From assembly GCA_937891875.1 (NCBI GenBank), contig CALATR010000340.1, forward strand, positions 1 through 14,416: DNA of 14,416 nt, in the 5' to 3' direction. Shown here piece after piece: positions 1-6,464 of the stretch. Below the pieces are notes generated by a model. The model was given only the letters and a program-made list of their open reading frames with translations. It made no database searches and was not told the origin of the DNA. Source of the DNA: an uncultured Pseudomonadota bacterium. Its GTDB lineage: Bacteria > Myxococcota_A > UBA796 > GCA-2862545. The number at the start of each line of letters is the position of its first letter. Positions within the stretch are counted from its first letter, which is position 1. Made by a program: the position numbers and the translations under genes.

Positions 1-363
1 CAGGGCGTCGGGAGCGCCGCCGGAGGGGACGTCGCCGCGCCGACCGGGGGGCTCCTCGCTGAACCATCCAGCTGCAACGCCGACAACAACGGGGTCGCCA
101 TGGTGGCGGACGCCGCGGACGTGCAGCTGTTCCAGCTGAAGGGCACCGACCACTGCCACTTCGAGGACCCCACCGACGGGGTGTGCACCGCCCTGTGTCG
201 CCGCGGCTCCACGGCTGAACCGGAGCCCGCGCGCCAGACCGTGCTCGCGCTGACGGCGGGCTTCGTGCGCTGGCGTGGTGGGCTGGACGAGCGCGGGCAG
301 GCCTACTGGACCGCCGGTTCGGACGCCCAGGACGGCCTGCCGCTGTCGCTGGTCGTGCCCTGA
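1..363 (+). CDS. Alpha/beta hydrolase (chlorophyllase/dienelactone hydrolase-like), C-terminal part
   Basis: The reading frame is open from the first base to the TGA at 361-363, so this is the last ~120 residues of a gene that begins outside the window; the ATG at 100 is internal. The segment GTDHCHFEDPTDGVC has the shape of the catalytic-histidine loop of alpha/beta hydrolases (His codon 151-153, next to a Cys). The alternating residues after it (LALTAGFVRWRGG) resemble the final helix of such enzymes, usually ending in a short-chain LxG-type tail. The several cysteines (CNADNN, HC, DGVC, LC) suggest disulfides and hence an exported protein. The nucleophile Ser and catalytic Asp would lie upstream and cannot be checked. 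The substrate is unknown. Confidence is good for a coding region and moderate for the family. Confidence 0.6.
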   Translation, partial: QGVGSAAGGDVAAPTGGLLAEPSSCNADNNGVAMVADAADVQLFQLKGTDHCHFEDPTDGVCTALCRRGSTAEPEPARQTVLALTAGFVRWRGGLDERGQAYWTAGSDAQDGLPLSLVVP

Positions 364-381
364 CCGAGCCCCGTCAGGGTC

Positions 382-405
382 CGCGTCGGTGGCCGCTTCG
401 ACGCG
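382..405 (+). terminator. Possible terminator hairpin after the hydrolase gene
   Basis: CGCGTCG (382-388) and CGACGCG (399-405) are perfect 7-bp inverted arms around a 10-nt loop, 18 bp after the stop codon. The position fits a terminator, but no T-run follows, only CGATCGTCGTTTG. In DNA of this GC content it could be chance or a Rho-assisted end. Confidence 0.3.
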
Positions 406-466
406 CGATCGTCGTTTGCCACGGGGTCGGCGGCCCCTTACGGCGTCGCTCGTTGGGTGGGGCAGA

Positions 467-485
467 GGGCTCCGCCCGGGAGCTC
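467..485 (+). promoter_or_regulatory. Hairpin that could mask the ribosome binding site of the first PLP gene
   Basis: GCTCC (469-473) pairs with GGAGC (479-483) around a 5-nt loop; the stem extends by one G-U and one G-C pair to 467/485. The right arm contains the Shine-Dalgarno GGGAG (478-482) that serves the ATG at 488 with 5-nt spacing. It may lower or regulate translation, but short GC stems are common in such DNA. Confidence 0.3.
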
Positions 486-487
486 CC

Positions 488-1999
488 ATGGACTTGACCG
501 CGCCCCTCTCCACGTGGATGGAGCTCGGCGGCGATCGTCGTCAGGTGGCCGATCCCGCAACGGGCATGACGAAGTACCGCGTGACGCCGCACCCGCGGGA
601 GGGCGTGCCGCTGGGCTCGTGTACAGCGAGCTGGCCGAGCGTGCGGTCCTGGCGGGCGATGGAGGCGGAGCTCGCTCGGTGGCGCGAGGCGCCCGATCCC
701 CTCGCCGCGGTCGAAGGCACAGCGCTCGCGACGCGGCGCCGTCTGCGCGCCCAGATGGAGCTGCCCCGGCAGGCGCGCCTGGCGCTGATGCCGTCGGGGA
801 CCGATGCGATCTACCTGGTGACCGCGCTTTCCCTGCAGGGTGCCGAGCGGGTGCATCACGTGGTGGTCGGCGCCAGCGAGCTGGGTGGAGGCACCCTGCG
901 CGCCTCGGCGGGCCTGACGTTCTCCGATCGCGTCCCGCACCCGATCGACGCGGAGACGGCGGCGACCGTGCGGGTCGGGCAGCCGGTGGCGGGCCTGCAG
1001 GGTCGGACCGCCGCGACCCCGGTCTATCTGCGAGGCACCGATGGGGCGCGCGACCCCATGGAGCGGGTGGACGCGGAGGTCGTGCGCCTGTCCCGAGAGG
1101 TCGTCGCCGCCGGAGCGCGGGCGGTCGTGCACCTGGTCGCCCACAGCAAGACCGGCCTGCGCGCCCCCTCCGTCGAGGCCCTGCTGGCCCTGCGCGAGGA
1201 GCTCGGCGATCAGCTGGTCGTCGTCGTCGACGCAGCCCAGGGGCGGGTCGCTCCCCGCGACGTGCGCCACGCGCTGGAGCTCGGGTTCATGGTCCTGTGG
1301 ACCGGCTCGAAGTTCTACTGTGGACCCCCATTCTCGGCCGCGCTGTTCCTGCCGGAGGCGTTCGCCGTGGACCCCGGCCCGCTACCCGAGGGTCTCGCTC
1401 CGTGGTTCAGCAGGTTCGACCTGCCTCAGGAGTGGCCGAAGGCGCGGGAGTCCCTGCCGATCCACGCCAACCCGGGCCTGATGCTGCGCTGGACCGGTGC
1501 GCTCGCCGAGACCGAGGCCTACCACGCGATCCCGCCGGACCGTCGCGGCCGCGTCTACCACACCTTCGCCGGCGCGGTGCTCGAGACCTTCGGGCCCAGC
1601 CACCGCCTGAAACTCGACATGCCCCAGCCGCCGGTCCACCGGCTCGCCTCGGGCCTCGGCGCCTACCCGTCCGTGTTCGGCTTTCGGGTCCGCGACGACG
1701 ACGGCTGGCTCGACGCGGACGCCCTCAAGCGGGTGCACGCCCTGCTCGACACCGACCGGTCGGACCTCGCTCCGGTCCTGGGCGGTCGCTACCACGTCGG
1801 TCAGCCGGTCTCGCTCGGGCCGCCCGGCGAGGGGAAGGAGGCCGTGCTGCGCGTGGCCCTCGGCGCGCGGCTGGTGACGGAGCTGCACGGCACGGCGGAC
1901 GCGGGATCGGCGTGGCTGCGGGCCCAGCTGGAGGCGGTGCGCCGCAAGACGGAGGCGATCGTCGAGCGAGGCCTGCACCGCGCCGGAGAGAGCGTATGA
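488..1999 (+). CDS. PLP-dependent class V aminotransferase/desulfurase-like enzyme (fold type I)
   Basis: This 503-residue protein has the fold-type I PLP layout. SGTDA at residues 103-107 fits the phosphate-binding loop. VVVVDAAQ ends in the Asp248/Gln251 pair that contacts the cofactor ring. TGSKFYCGPP carries the likely Schiff-base Lys275, 27 residues after the Asp, as in class V aminotransferases and cysteine desulfurases (DxxQ...SxHK type). HSKTGLRAP (219-227) lies before the Asp strand. I do not recognise a characterised family, and the substrate is unknown. The ATG at 488 is chosen for its GGGAG at 478-482; the frame stays open upstream to 275, but that stretch is low-complexity and has no better start. 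The TGA overlaps the ATG of the next PLP gene (ATGA), so the two are translationally coupled and probably act on connected metabolites. A transaminase, lyase or desulfurase activity are all possible. Confidence 0.8.
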   Translation: MDLTAPLSTWMELGGDRRQVADPATGMTKYRVTPHPREGVPLGSCTASWPSVRSWRAMEAELARWREAPDPLAAVEGTALATRRRLRAQMELPRQARLALMPSGTDAIYLVTALSLQGAERVHHVVVGASELGGGTLRASAGLTFSDRVPHPIDAETAATVRVGQPVAGLQGRTAATPVYLRGTDGARDPMERVDAEVVRLSREVVAAGARAVVHLVAHSKTGLRAPSVEALLALREELGDQLVVVVDAAQGRVAPRDVRHALELGFMVLWTGSKFYCGPPFSAALFLPEAFAVDPGPLPEGLAPWFSRFDLPQEWPKARESLPIHANPGLMLRWTGALAETEAYHAIPPDRRGRVYHTFAGAVLETFGPSHRLKLDMPQPPVHRLASGLGAYPSVFGFRVRDDDGWLDADALKRVHALLDTDRSDLAPVLGGRYHVGQPVSLGPPGEGKEAVLRVALGARLVTELHGTADAGSAWLRAQLEAVRRKTEAIVERGLHRAGESV

Positions 2000-3222
2000 G
2001 CGTGCGGATCGGCGTCGACGAGCTCGAGGGCGTCGTCGAGAAGCTCCGCGCGGCCGGGGCCTGGACCGAGGGGAGCAAGGCGGTGCAGGCGGTCGATCTG
2101 CAGCGGCTGGACGCACGGATCGAAGAGCTTCAAAGGTCATTCCCGGCGGATGCGCTGCACGCCGTGGCGATCAAGGCCATGCCGCTGGTCGCGGTGCTGC
2201 GGCGGATCGTGAGCCGGGGCGCCGGGCTCGAGGCGGCGAGCTGGGAGGAGGTCGCGCTGGCCCGGGCGGCGGGCTGTCCGGGCGATCGCATCGTGTTCGA
2301 CGGGCCTGCCAAGACCGATGAGGAGCTGCGGGCCGCACTCGACCTCGGCTGCTGGCTCAATGCCGACCACCCCCGGGAGCTGGAGCGCCTGGCCGCCCTG
2401 GGTGCGCCGGGGGACGCCCGGGTCGGCGTGCGGGTGAACCCCGAGATCGGAGCCGGCAGCATCGGCTTCACCAGCACGGTGGCCAAGGGCAGCAAGTTCG
2501 GCGTGCCCCTGCGCGACGCGCCCTCCCTGCGCGACCGCTTCCCGTTCCTGACCGGTCTGCACGTGCACACGGGCTCCCAGGGCTGCGGGCTGGACCTGCT
2601 CACCGCCGCCGCGTGGCGCACGGCCGAGATCGTCGAGCAGCTCGACCTGGACTGGCTCGACGTGGGTGGCGGCCTGCCCGTTCGCTACACCGACCGCGAC
2701 CCCGAGCCGCCCACCGTGGCCGCGTGGGCCGAGGCGCTGGCGGGCATGCCCGGGTGGGGGAGCCGGCGCCTGCTGACCGAGGTCGGGCGCCACGTGCACG
2801 CGGGCGGCGGCATCACGATCTCGCGGATCGAGGCCGTCAAGGAGGTCGACGGCGAGCCCCTGCTGGTCGTGCACGTCGGTGCAGATCTGCTCCTGCGCCG
2901 CGTCTACCGCCCCGACGACTGGGACCACGAGTTCATCGTCACAGACCCCACAGGACGCCCCCGTCAGGGCGAAGCGCGCTCGACGAAGATCGGCGGACCT
3001 CTGTGCTTCTCGGGCGATCTGCTCGCCCGGGGCCGCGCGCTCCCCGAGGCCCGCGAGGGCGACCTGCTGATCATCCGCGACACCGGCGCCTACACCCTGT
3101 CGATGTGGTCGCGGCACTGCTCGCGGGGGCTGCCGCCCGTGTGGGGCCTCGACGGGGGGGACGTGGAGCGGTTGTTTGCAGGCGAGTCGCCGCAGGATGT
3201 AGTGAGGTTCTGGGGCGGGTAG
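1996..3222 (+). CDS. Diaminopimelate/ornithine decarboxylase-like PLP enzyme (fold type III)
   Basis: This 408-residue protein follows the plan of DapDC/ODC-family enzymes: an alanine-racemase-like TIM barrel, then a beta domain. The PLP lysine is Lys60 in HAVAIKAMP. GSKFGVPL, GLHVHTGSQ (187-195), the glycine loop DVGGGLP (222-228) and TEVGRH (261-266, replacing the usual EPGR) follow in the expected order. In the C-terminal domain CFSGD (337-341) stands where DapDC has CESGD, and GAYTLSMWSRHCSR (364-377) replaces GAY-SM-S-YN-R. The cofactor site and the tyrosine of GAY are kept, while substrate-side residues differ, so lysine synthesis is unlikely and the substrate is not predictable. The start is fixed by the ATGA overlap with the preceding PLP gene, with GGAG at 1985-1988. 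A non-decarboxylating activity such as racemisation is possible but less likely. Confidence 0.82.
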   Translation: MSVRIGVDELEGVVEKLRAAGAWTEGSKAVQAVDLQRLDARIEELQRSFPADALHAVAIKAMPLVAVLRRIVSRGAGLEAASWEEVALARAAGCPGDRIVFDGPAKTDEELRAALDLGCWLNADHPRELERLAALGAPGDARVGVRVNPEIGAGSIGFTSTVAKGSKFGVPLRDAPSLRDRFPFLTGLHVHTGSQGCGLDLLTAAAWRTAEIVEQLDLDWLDVGGGLPVRYTDRDPEPPTVAAWAEALAGMPGWGSRRLLTEVGRHVHAGGGITISRIEAVKEVDGEPLLVVHVGADLLLRRVYRPDDWDHEFIVTDPTGRPRQGEARSTKIGGPLCFSGDLLARGRALPEAREGDLLIIRDTGAYTLSMWSRHCSRGLPPVWGLDGGDVERLFAGESPQDVVRFWGG

Positions 3223-3229
3223 TCGCCCC
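3212..3229 (+). terminator. GC hairpin spanning the stop codon of the decarboxylase-like gene
   Basis: GGGGCG (3212-3217) and CGCCCC (3224-3229) form a perfect 6-bp stem. The 6-nt loop contains the TAG stop (3220-3222). It sits between the PLP pair and the membrane-protein gene at 3241. No T-tract follows, so it may be an attenuator, a processing or stability element, or chance. Confidence 0.3.
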
Positions 3230-3240
3230 GAGGGGGGACG

Positions 3241-4470
3241 ATGACGGACGCGGAGGAGGATCTCGGGCTGGAGGTCCGGCAGGTACGCAGCGGGACGCTG
3301 ATCCGCTGGAAGGGCGGCACCGCGAGGCGGGTGCGCCGGGCTGTCGTCCTGATCGTCGTTGGCCTCGTCCTGGCGGCCTTTCCCTTCGTGTTGAACGCCG
3401 CCCTCGGACCGACCTGGGAAGGGGAGGCCCAGCTGCTCCTGGGCCTGCACGCGATCGTGCTGATGCTGGGCATGCTGGGCATGTTCGTCGGCGCCGGCAT
3501 GGTCATCTTCGGCGTCTGGCGCCTCGTCCGGGGCGGCCAGGCGGGGACGCGCTTCATCAAGTACGACGACGCCGGGCTCTTCATCGCCGGCAACCGCGTC
3601 GCCTGGGCGTCCGTCGGTGGGCTGCACCTGATGGACGGCGGGGTGATGGTCACAGCGTCCCCGTCGGACGGCGGTGATCGGCCGGTGCACGAGCTCTACG
3701 CCGGAAGGAGCCCGGTCGCCGAGGAGCTGACCTGGGCCCAGGGGCAGGAGGTGATGAGGGTCATTCAGGCCGAGCAGGCCCGATCTTCGGGCGGTCACGG
3801 CAGCATGCAGGTCGGGGGCAGCGGTCCGACCGGGGTCGACACGGTCTCCGAGAGCAGCGGCCTGGACGCGGTGGAGCTGACCTGGAAGGGGCGGGGGTCG
3901 CTCCGGCTGGTGCTGGCGCTGGCCCTGGGCGCGCTCGGCTGGCCGGCGTTCAGGCTGGGGCTGTCCGGCGTGCTCGGGGTGATCACCCAGCAGGTCCCGG
4001 CGGAGGACCTGCTCTTCGACGCACCCGCTCTCGCGTTCGGCGCCGTGTTCTTCGGGGTCGCGCTGATCGCGGGGGTGGCCTCGCTGGTGAGCAACAAGCA
4101 CCAGGTCCGCATCTCCCGCGCCGGGGTGCGCTTCGACCGCACGACCACCGACTGGAGCGAGGTCGGCGAGGTGCAGGTCGCCGACGAGGCGGAGTCTGCG
4201 AGCCTCGCGCGGCCGGCGAACCTGCTGGTCCGCATCGAGAACGCCATCCTGGGCGTCGTGTCCCAGCCCCACCTGCGCCGCACCTGGCAGGTCGTCAGCG
4301 TCGGGGTCCGCGACGTCCGCCCCCTGGCCCACAACCTGTCTCGGGACGAGGCCGAGCGGGTCGCCGAGGCCATCGCCAGGTTCCGACCGGCCCAGATCGG
4401 CGAGCGCGACCGCGAGGCGGAGGAGGCCATCCTGGGGATGCGGGAGGTGGAGCGGGAAGAGGTGGGGTGA
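3241..4470 (+). CDS. Membrane protein with two tandem copies of a TM-pair plus PH-like domain
   Basis: I do not recognise a named family for this 409-residue protein. It is built as two repeats. Repeat 1 (about 12-178) has a short IRWKGG segment, hydrophobic segments at 33-55 and 65-95, a soluble part with YDDAGLFIAGNRVAWASVGGL (109-129 region), and a helix ending VMRVIQAE. Repeat 2 (about 210-383) repeats this order: LTWKGRG, hydrophobic segments at 221-247 and 258-283, then SRAGVRFD...DWSEVGEVQV and a helix AERVAEAIARF. The shared pattern of a beta-rich domain with 'G(L/V)...W..VG' followed by a helix resembles small bacterial PH-like (YdbT/DUF-type) membrane proteins. The start follows AGGGGGG at 3231-3237 and lies 18 bp after the decarboxylase-like gene, so it may share the transcript unless the hairpin at 3212-3229 separates them. 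It converges on the SulP gene with a 22-bp gap. The function is unknown. Confidence 0.75.
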   Translation: MTDAEEDLGLEVRQVRSGTLIRWKGGTARRVRRAVVLIVVGLVLAAFPFVLNAALGPTWEGEAQLLLGLHAIVLMLGMLGMFVGAGMVIFGVWRLVRGGQAGTRFIKYDDAGLFIAGNRVAWASVGGLHLMDGGVMVTASPSDGGDRPVHELYAGRSPVAEELTWAQGQEVMRVIQAEQARSSGGHGSMQVGGSGPTGVDTVSESSGLDAVELTWKGRGSLRLVLALALGALGWPAFRLGLSGVLGVITQQVPAEDLLFDAPALAFGAVFFGVALIAGVASLVSNKHQVRISRAGVRFDRTTTDWSEVGEVQVADEAESASLARPANLLVRIENAILGVVSQPHLRRTWQVVSVGVRDVRPLAHNLSRDEAERVAEAIARFRPAQIGERDREAEEAILGMREVEREEVG

Positions 4471-4492
4471 GGGGGAGGGGCAAGGGCAGGCT

Positions 4493-6235
4493 CTACACCG
4501 CCGCCTCCTCGAACTGGTTCCGCCGGGCCCGCAGGTACGCCTCCAGCGCCGCTCGACCCTCGACCTCGCCGACCCGCTCCATGGCGTCGGCCAGTGCGGC
4601 ATCCATGGCGTCGAACCAGCGCTTCCGGGTGGGGTAGAGGTTCTCGCGGCCGAAGTGGTCGGCGACGCCGACGCGCTCGAGGAGCTTCATGGCCTCGGGC
4701 AGGAGGCCGACGAGCAGCATGTGGCGGCCCTCGTTGACCATGCGGGTGTGGGCGGCGTCGAGGGCGGTGGCGGTGGTGTAGTCGAGGCCGTGGGTGCGCT
4801 TGAGCCGGACGATGAGCACCTTCACCGCGGGATCGGCGATGGCGTCGTCGATGGCGTCGGCGAGCTCGCTGGCGGCGCCGAAGAAGAGGCTGCCCTCCAC
4901 GTGCAGGACCCGGATGGCGGCGAGCTGCTGGTCGGGCTCGGAGAACTGGGCCTCGCGGAAGCGGTCGCCGTCGAGGAGGAGCTTGTGCACGACGATCTGG
5001 CGGGCGCGGCGCAGGAACAGGATGATGGAGATCCCGACGCCGATGTAGATCGCCGTCTCGAGCGACACGATCCAGGTGCCCAGCAGGGTGAAGACGAAGG
5101 CGAGCTTGTCGCCGAGGTCGCCCGACAGGATCGCGCGGATCTTGCGGATGTCGACGAGGTCGACGGCGACGATGAGCAGCAGGCCGGCGAGCACGGGGAT
5201 GGGGGTCAAGTCGACGATGGGCCCGAGCACGAGCAGGACCAGCACCATCATGATGCCGGCCATGACGCCGCCGAGCCGGGAGCGGGCGCCGGCGCGCTCG
5301 TTCAGGGCGGAGCGGGAGAGGCTCCCCGAGGTGGGGTAGCCGCCGAACAGGCCAGCCACGAGGTTGGCGGCACCCTGCCCGACGAACTCCTGGTCGCTGG
5401 ACAGGCGCTGACCGGTGCGGGAGGCGATGGATCGAGCGACCGCGCTGGACTCGACCAGGGAGAGCACGGTGCCGGCGACGGCGATCGGGATGAGCTCCAT
5501 CGAGAACGCACCCACGGAGGGCACCGTCAGCGGCGGGAAGCCCATGGGCACGGGTGCGATGTCCCGGGCCAGCGCCACGCCGTACTGGCCCAGATCGAAG
5601 AGCCACGACCCGACCACGCCCAGCCCGAGCACGATGATCGCGGTGGGCAGCTTCCAGGGCAGCAGCCGCATCAGCAGGATGGCGATGGCGGTGCCGATGC
5701 CGAGGGCGACCGACGTGAAGTTCGTGCCTCCGAGTCCCTCGATCCAGGCGAGCATCTGGTCGTAGACGTTGCCGCGGGCCCCGTCGGTGCCGGTGAGGTT
5801 CTTGAGCTGGCCGATGCCGATCAGCAGGCCGGCGCCGGTGATGTAGCCGGCCACCACGCTGCTGCTGATGTAGTCGACGATCGCGCCGAGCTTGAGCAGG
5901 CCGGCGCCCAGCTGGAACGCTCCGACCATGAGCGCGAGGACCAGCGCCGCCTCGGTGGGATCATCGGTTGCCGTGGCCGCGACGGCGGTGCCGACCAGCA
6001 GGGACAGCGCGTTGGTGGGGCCCGTGACCACGTGGGAGCTGCTGCGGAGCAGAGAGCCGATGATCGTCGGAATGGCGCCTGCAAACAGCCCTGTCGCCGG
6101 CGGGAGACCCGCGATCATGGCGTAGGCGATCCCCTGGGGCACGGCCATGAACGTGACTGCCAGCGCCGCGGTGAAGTCGAAGCGCAGCCAGGGCAGGCGG
6201 TATTGGACCAGGTCGGGGAAGAAGCGGTTCAGCAT
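4493..6235 (-). CDS. SulP/SLC26 family anion transporter with C-terminal STAS domain
   Basis: This 580-residue inner-membrane carrier starts with the family signature region (AVTFMAVPQGIAYAMIAGLPPATGL, near residues 27-51). It continues with GPTNALSLL and roughly a dozen hydrophobic segments to about residue 430. It also has the conserved loop GGYPTSGSLSRSALNERAGARS seen in SulP permeases. A STAS domain (about 445-550, beginning IRVLHVEGSLFFGAA) ends the protein, as is usual. SulP members carry sulfate, bicarbonate, chloride or dicarboxylates; the sequence alone does not say which. MLNRFF is chosen as the start because family proteins begin close to this; in-frame ATGs at 6259 and 6295 would add 8 or 20 residues of poor character, although a GGGAGG lies just before the one at 6259. 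It is divergent from the molybdoenzyme operon, which makes a sulfur anion plausible as cargo. Confidence 0.88.
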   Translation of the reverse strand: MLNRFFPDLVQYRLPWLRFDFTAALAVTFMAVPQGIAYAMIAGLPPATGLFAGAIPTIIGSLLRSSSHVVTGPTNALSLLVGTAVAATATDDPTEAALVLALMVGAFQLGAGLLKLGAIVDYISSSVVAGYITGAGLLIGIGQLKNLTGTDGARGNVYDQMLAWIEGLGGTNFTSVALGIGTAIAILLMRLLPWKLPTAIIVLGLGVVGSWLFDLGQYGVALARDIAPVPMGFPPLTVPSVGAFSMELIPIAVAGTVLSLVESSAVARSIASRTGQRLSSDQEFVGQGAANLVAGLFGGYPTSGSLSRSALNERAGARSRLGGVMAGIMMVLVLLVLGPIVDLTPIPVLAGLLLIVAVDLVDIRKIRAILSGDLGDKLAFVFTLLGTWIVSLETAIYIGVGISIILFLRRARQIVVHKLLLDGDRFREAQFSEPDQQLAAIRVLHVEGSLFFGAASELADAIDDAIADPAVKVLIVRLKRTHGLDYTTATALDAAHTRMVNEGRHMLLVGLLPEAMKLLERVGVADHFGRENLYPTRKRWFDAMDAALADAMERVGEVEGRAALEAYLRARRNQFEEAAV

Positions 6236-6306
6236 GCAGGGCCCGTATGCAATCAGCATGCCTCCCATCGGCACGCGTACCGCTGGATGGAGCATGGGCC
6301 AGGTAT

Positions 6307-6338
6307 TTCATGCGTGGTTCATGTTTCATCTGTTTCAG
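6307..6338. repeat. TTCATG-type direct repeats in the divergent region
   Basis: TTCATG occurs at 6307-6312 and 6318-6323, exactly 11 bp apart. It is followed by TTCAT at 6325-6329 and TTTCAG at 6333-6338. A spacing near one helical turn is typical of tandem protein sites. They could serve SulP, the molybdoenzyme operon, or both. Confidence 0.35.
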
Positions 6339-6342
6339 AGCA

Positions 6343-6363
6343 ACGAACGATGGAACGGTTCGT
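6343..6363. promoter_or_regulatory. Inverted repeat, candidate upstream activator site
   Basis: ACGAAC (6343-6348) and GTTCGT (6358-6363) are perfect arms around 9 nt. Inside, GAAC (6353-6356) and GTTC (6358-6361) form a second tight palindrome. The element lies roughly 80-100 bp upstream of the start expected from the sigma-54-like promoter, the usual place for an enhancer-binding protein. Confidence 0.45.
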
Positions 6364-6417
6364 GATCCCCGGCGGAGGACGTCGGTTCAGTGTCCATGCT
6401 CCGGGCTTGCGGTGAAC

Positions 6418-6432
6418 GGCACCATTGTTGCA
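6418..6432 (+). promoter_or_regulatory. Sigma-54-type (-24/-12) promoter of the molybdoenzyme operon
   Basis: The sequence GGCAC-CATTG-TTGCA (6418-6432) matches the RpoN consensus TGGCAC-N5-TTGCA in all but the first T (here C at 6417). The essential GG (6418-6419) and GC (6430-6431) are exactly 10 nt apart. The transcription start would be near 6442, giving a leader of about 22 nt that still contains the GGTGA ribosome site. This also argues for the ATG at 6465 as the true start, since the in-frame ATGs at 6390 and 6432 would lie upstream of the transcript. Confidence 0.6.
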
Positions 6433-6464
6433 TGCTCGTCACGCCTGACCCCGGGGTGAACTCG

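Larger units (their letters stand above)
364..487. other. Intergenic region between the hydrolase and the PLP gene pair
   Basis: This is 124 bp without a gene. It holds a 7-bp GC inverted repeat just after the hydrolase stop (382-405) and a hairpin-prone stretch over the Shine-Dalgarno of the next gene (467-485). I see no convincing -35/-10 pair, though a promoter for the PLP genes would be expected here. Confidence 0.5.
6236..6464. other. Divergent regulatory region between SulP and the molybdoenzyme operon
   Basis: This 229-bp stretch is visibly less GC-rich than its surroundings. It contains, in order, TTCATG-type direct repeats (6307-6338), an inverted repeat (6343-6363), a sigma-54-like element (6418-6432) and the Shine-Dalgarno for the ferredoxin/NrfD gene (6455-6459). 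I could not identify a convincing promoter for SulP on the minus strand. Confidence 0.6.

Noticed and set aside
275..487. N-terminal extension of the first PLP gene from the ATG at 275
   Set aside because: It overlaps the hydrolase gene, has arginine/proline-rich composition typical of out-of-frame translation, and lacks the ribosome site present before 488.
2137..4602. Long minus-strand open frame of 821 codons opposite the PLP and membrane-protein genes
   Set aside because: Its composition is rich in Arg, Pro, Gln and His as expected for antisense of GC-rich genes, and it shows no domain; the plus-strand genes have clear motifs.
4655..6415. Plus-strand open frame of 586 codons opposite the SulP gene
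   Set aside because: Low-complexity Gly/Asp/Glu/His composition and no recognisable fold, against a clear SulP-STAS protein on the other strand.
6390..6464. Longer N-terminus for the ferredoxin/NrfD protein (ATG at 6390 or 6432)
   Set aside because: Both starts lie upstream of the transcript predicted from the sigma-54-like promoter and have poor ribosome sites; family members begin close to the first cysteine motif.
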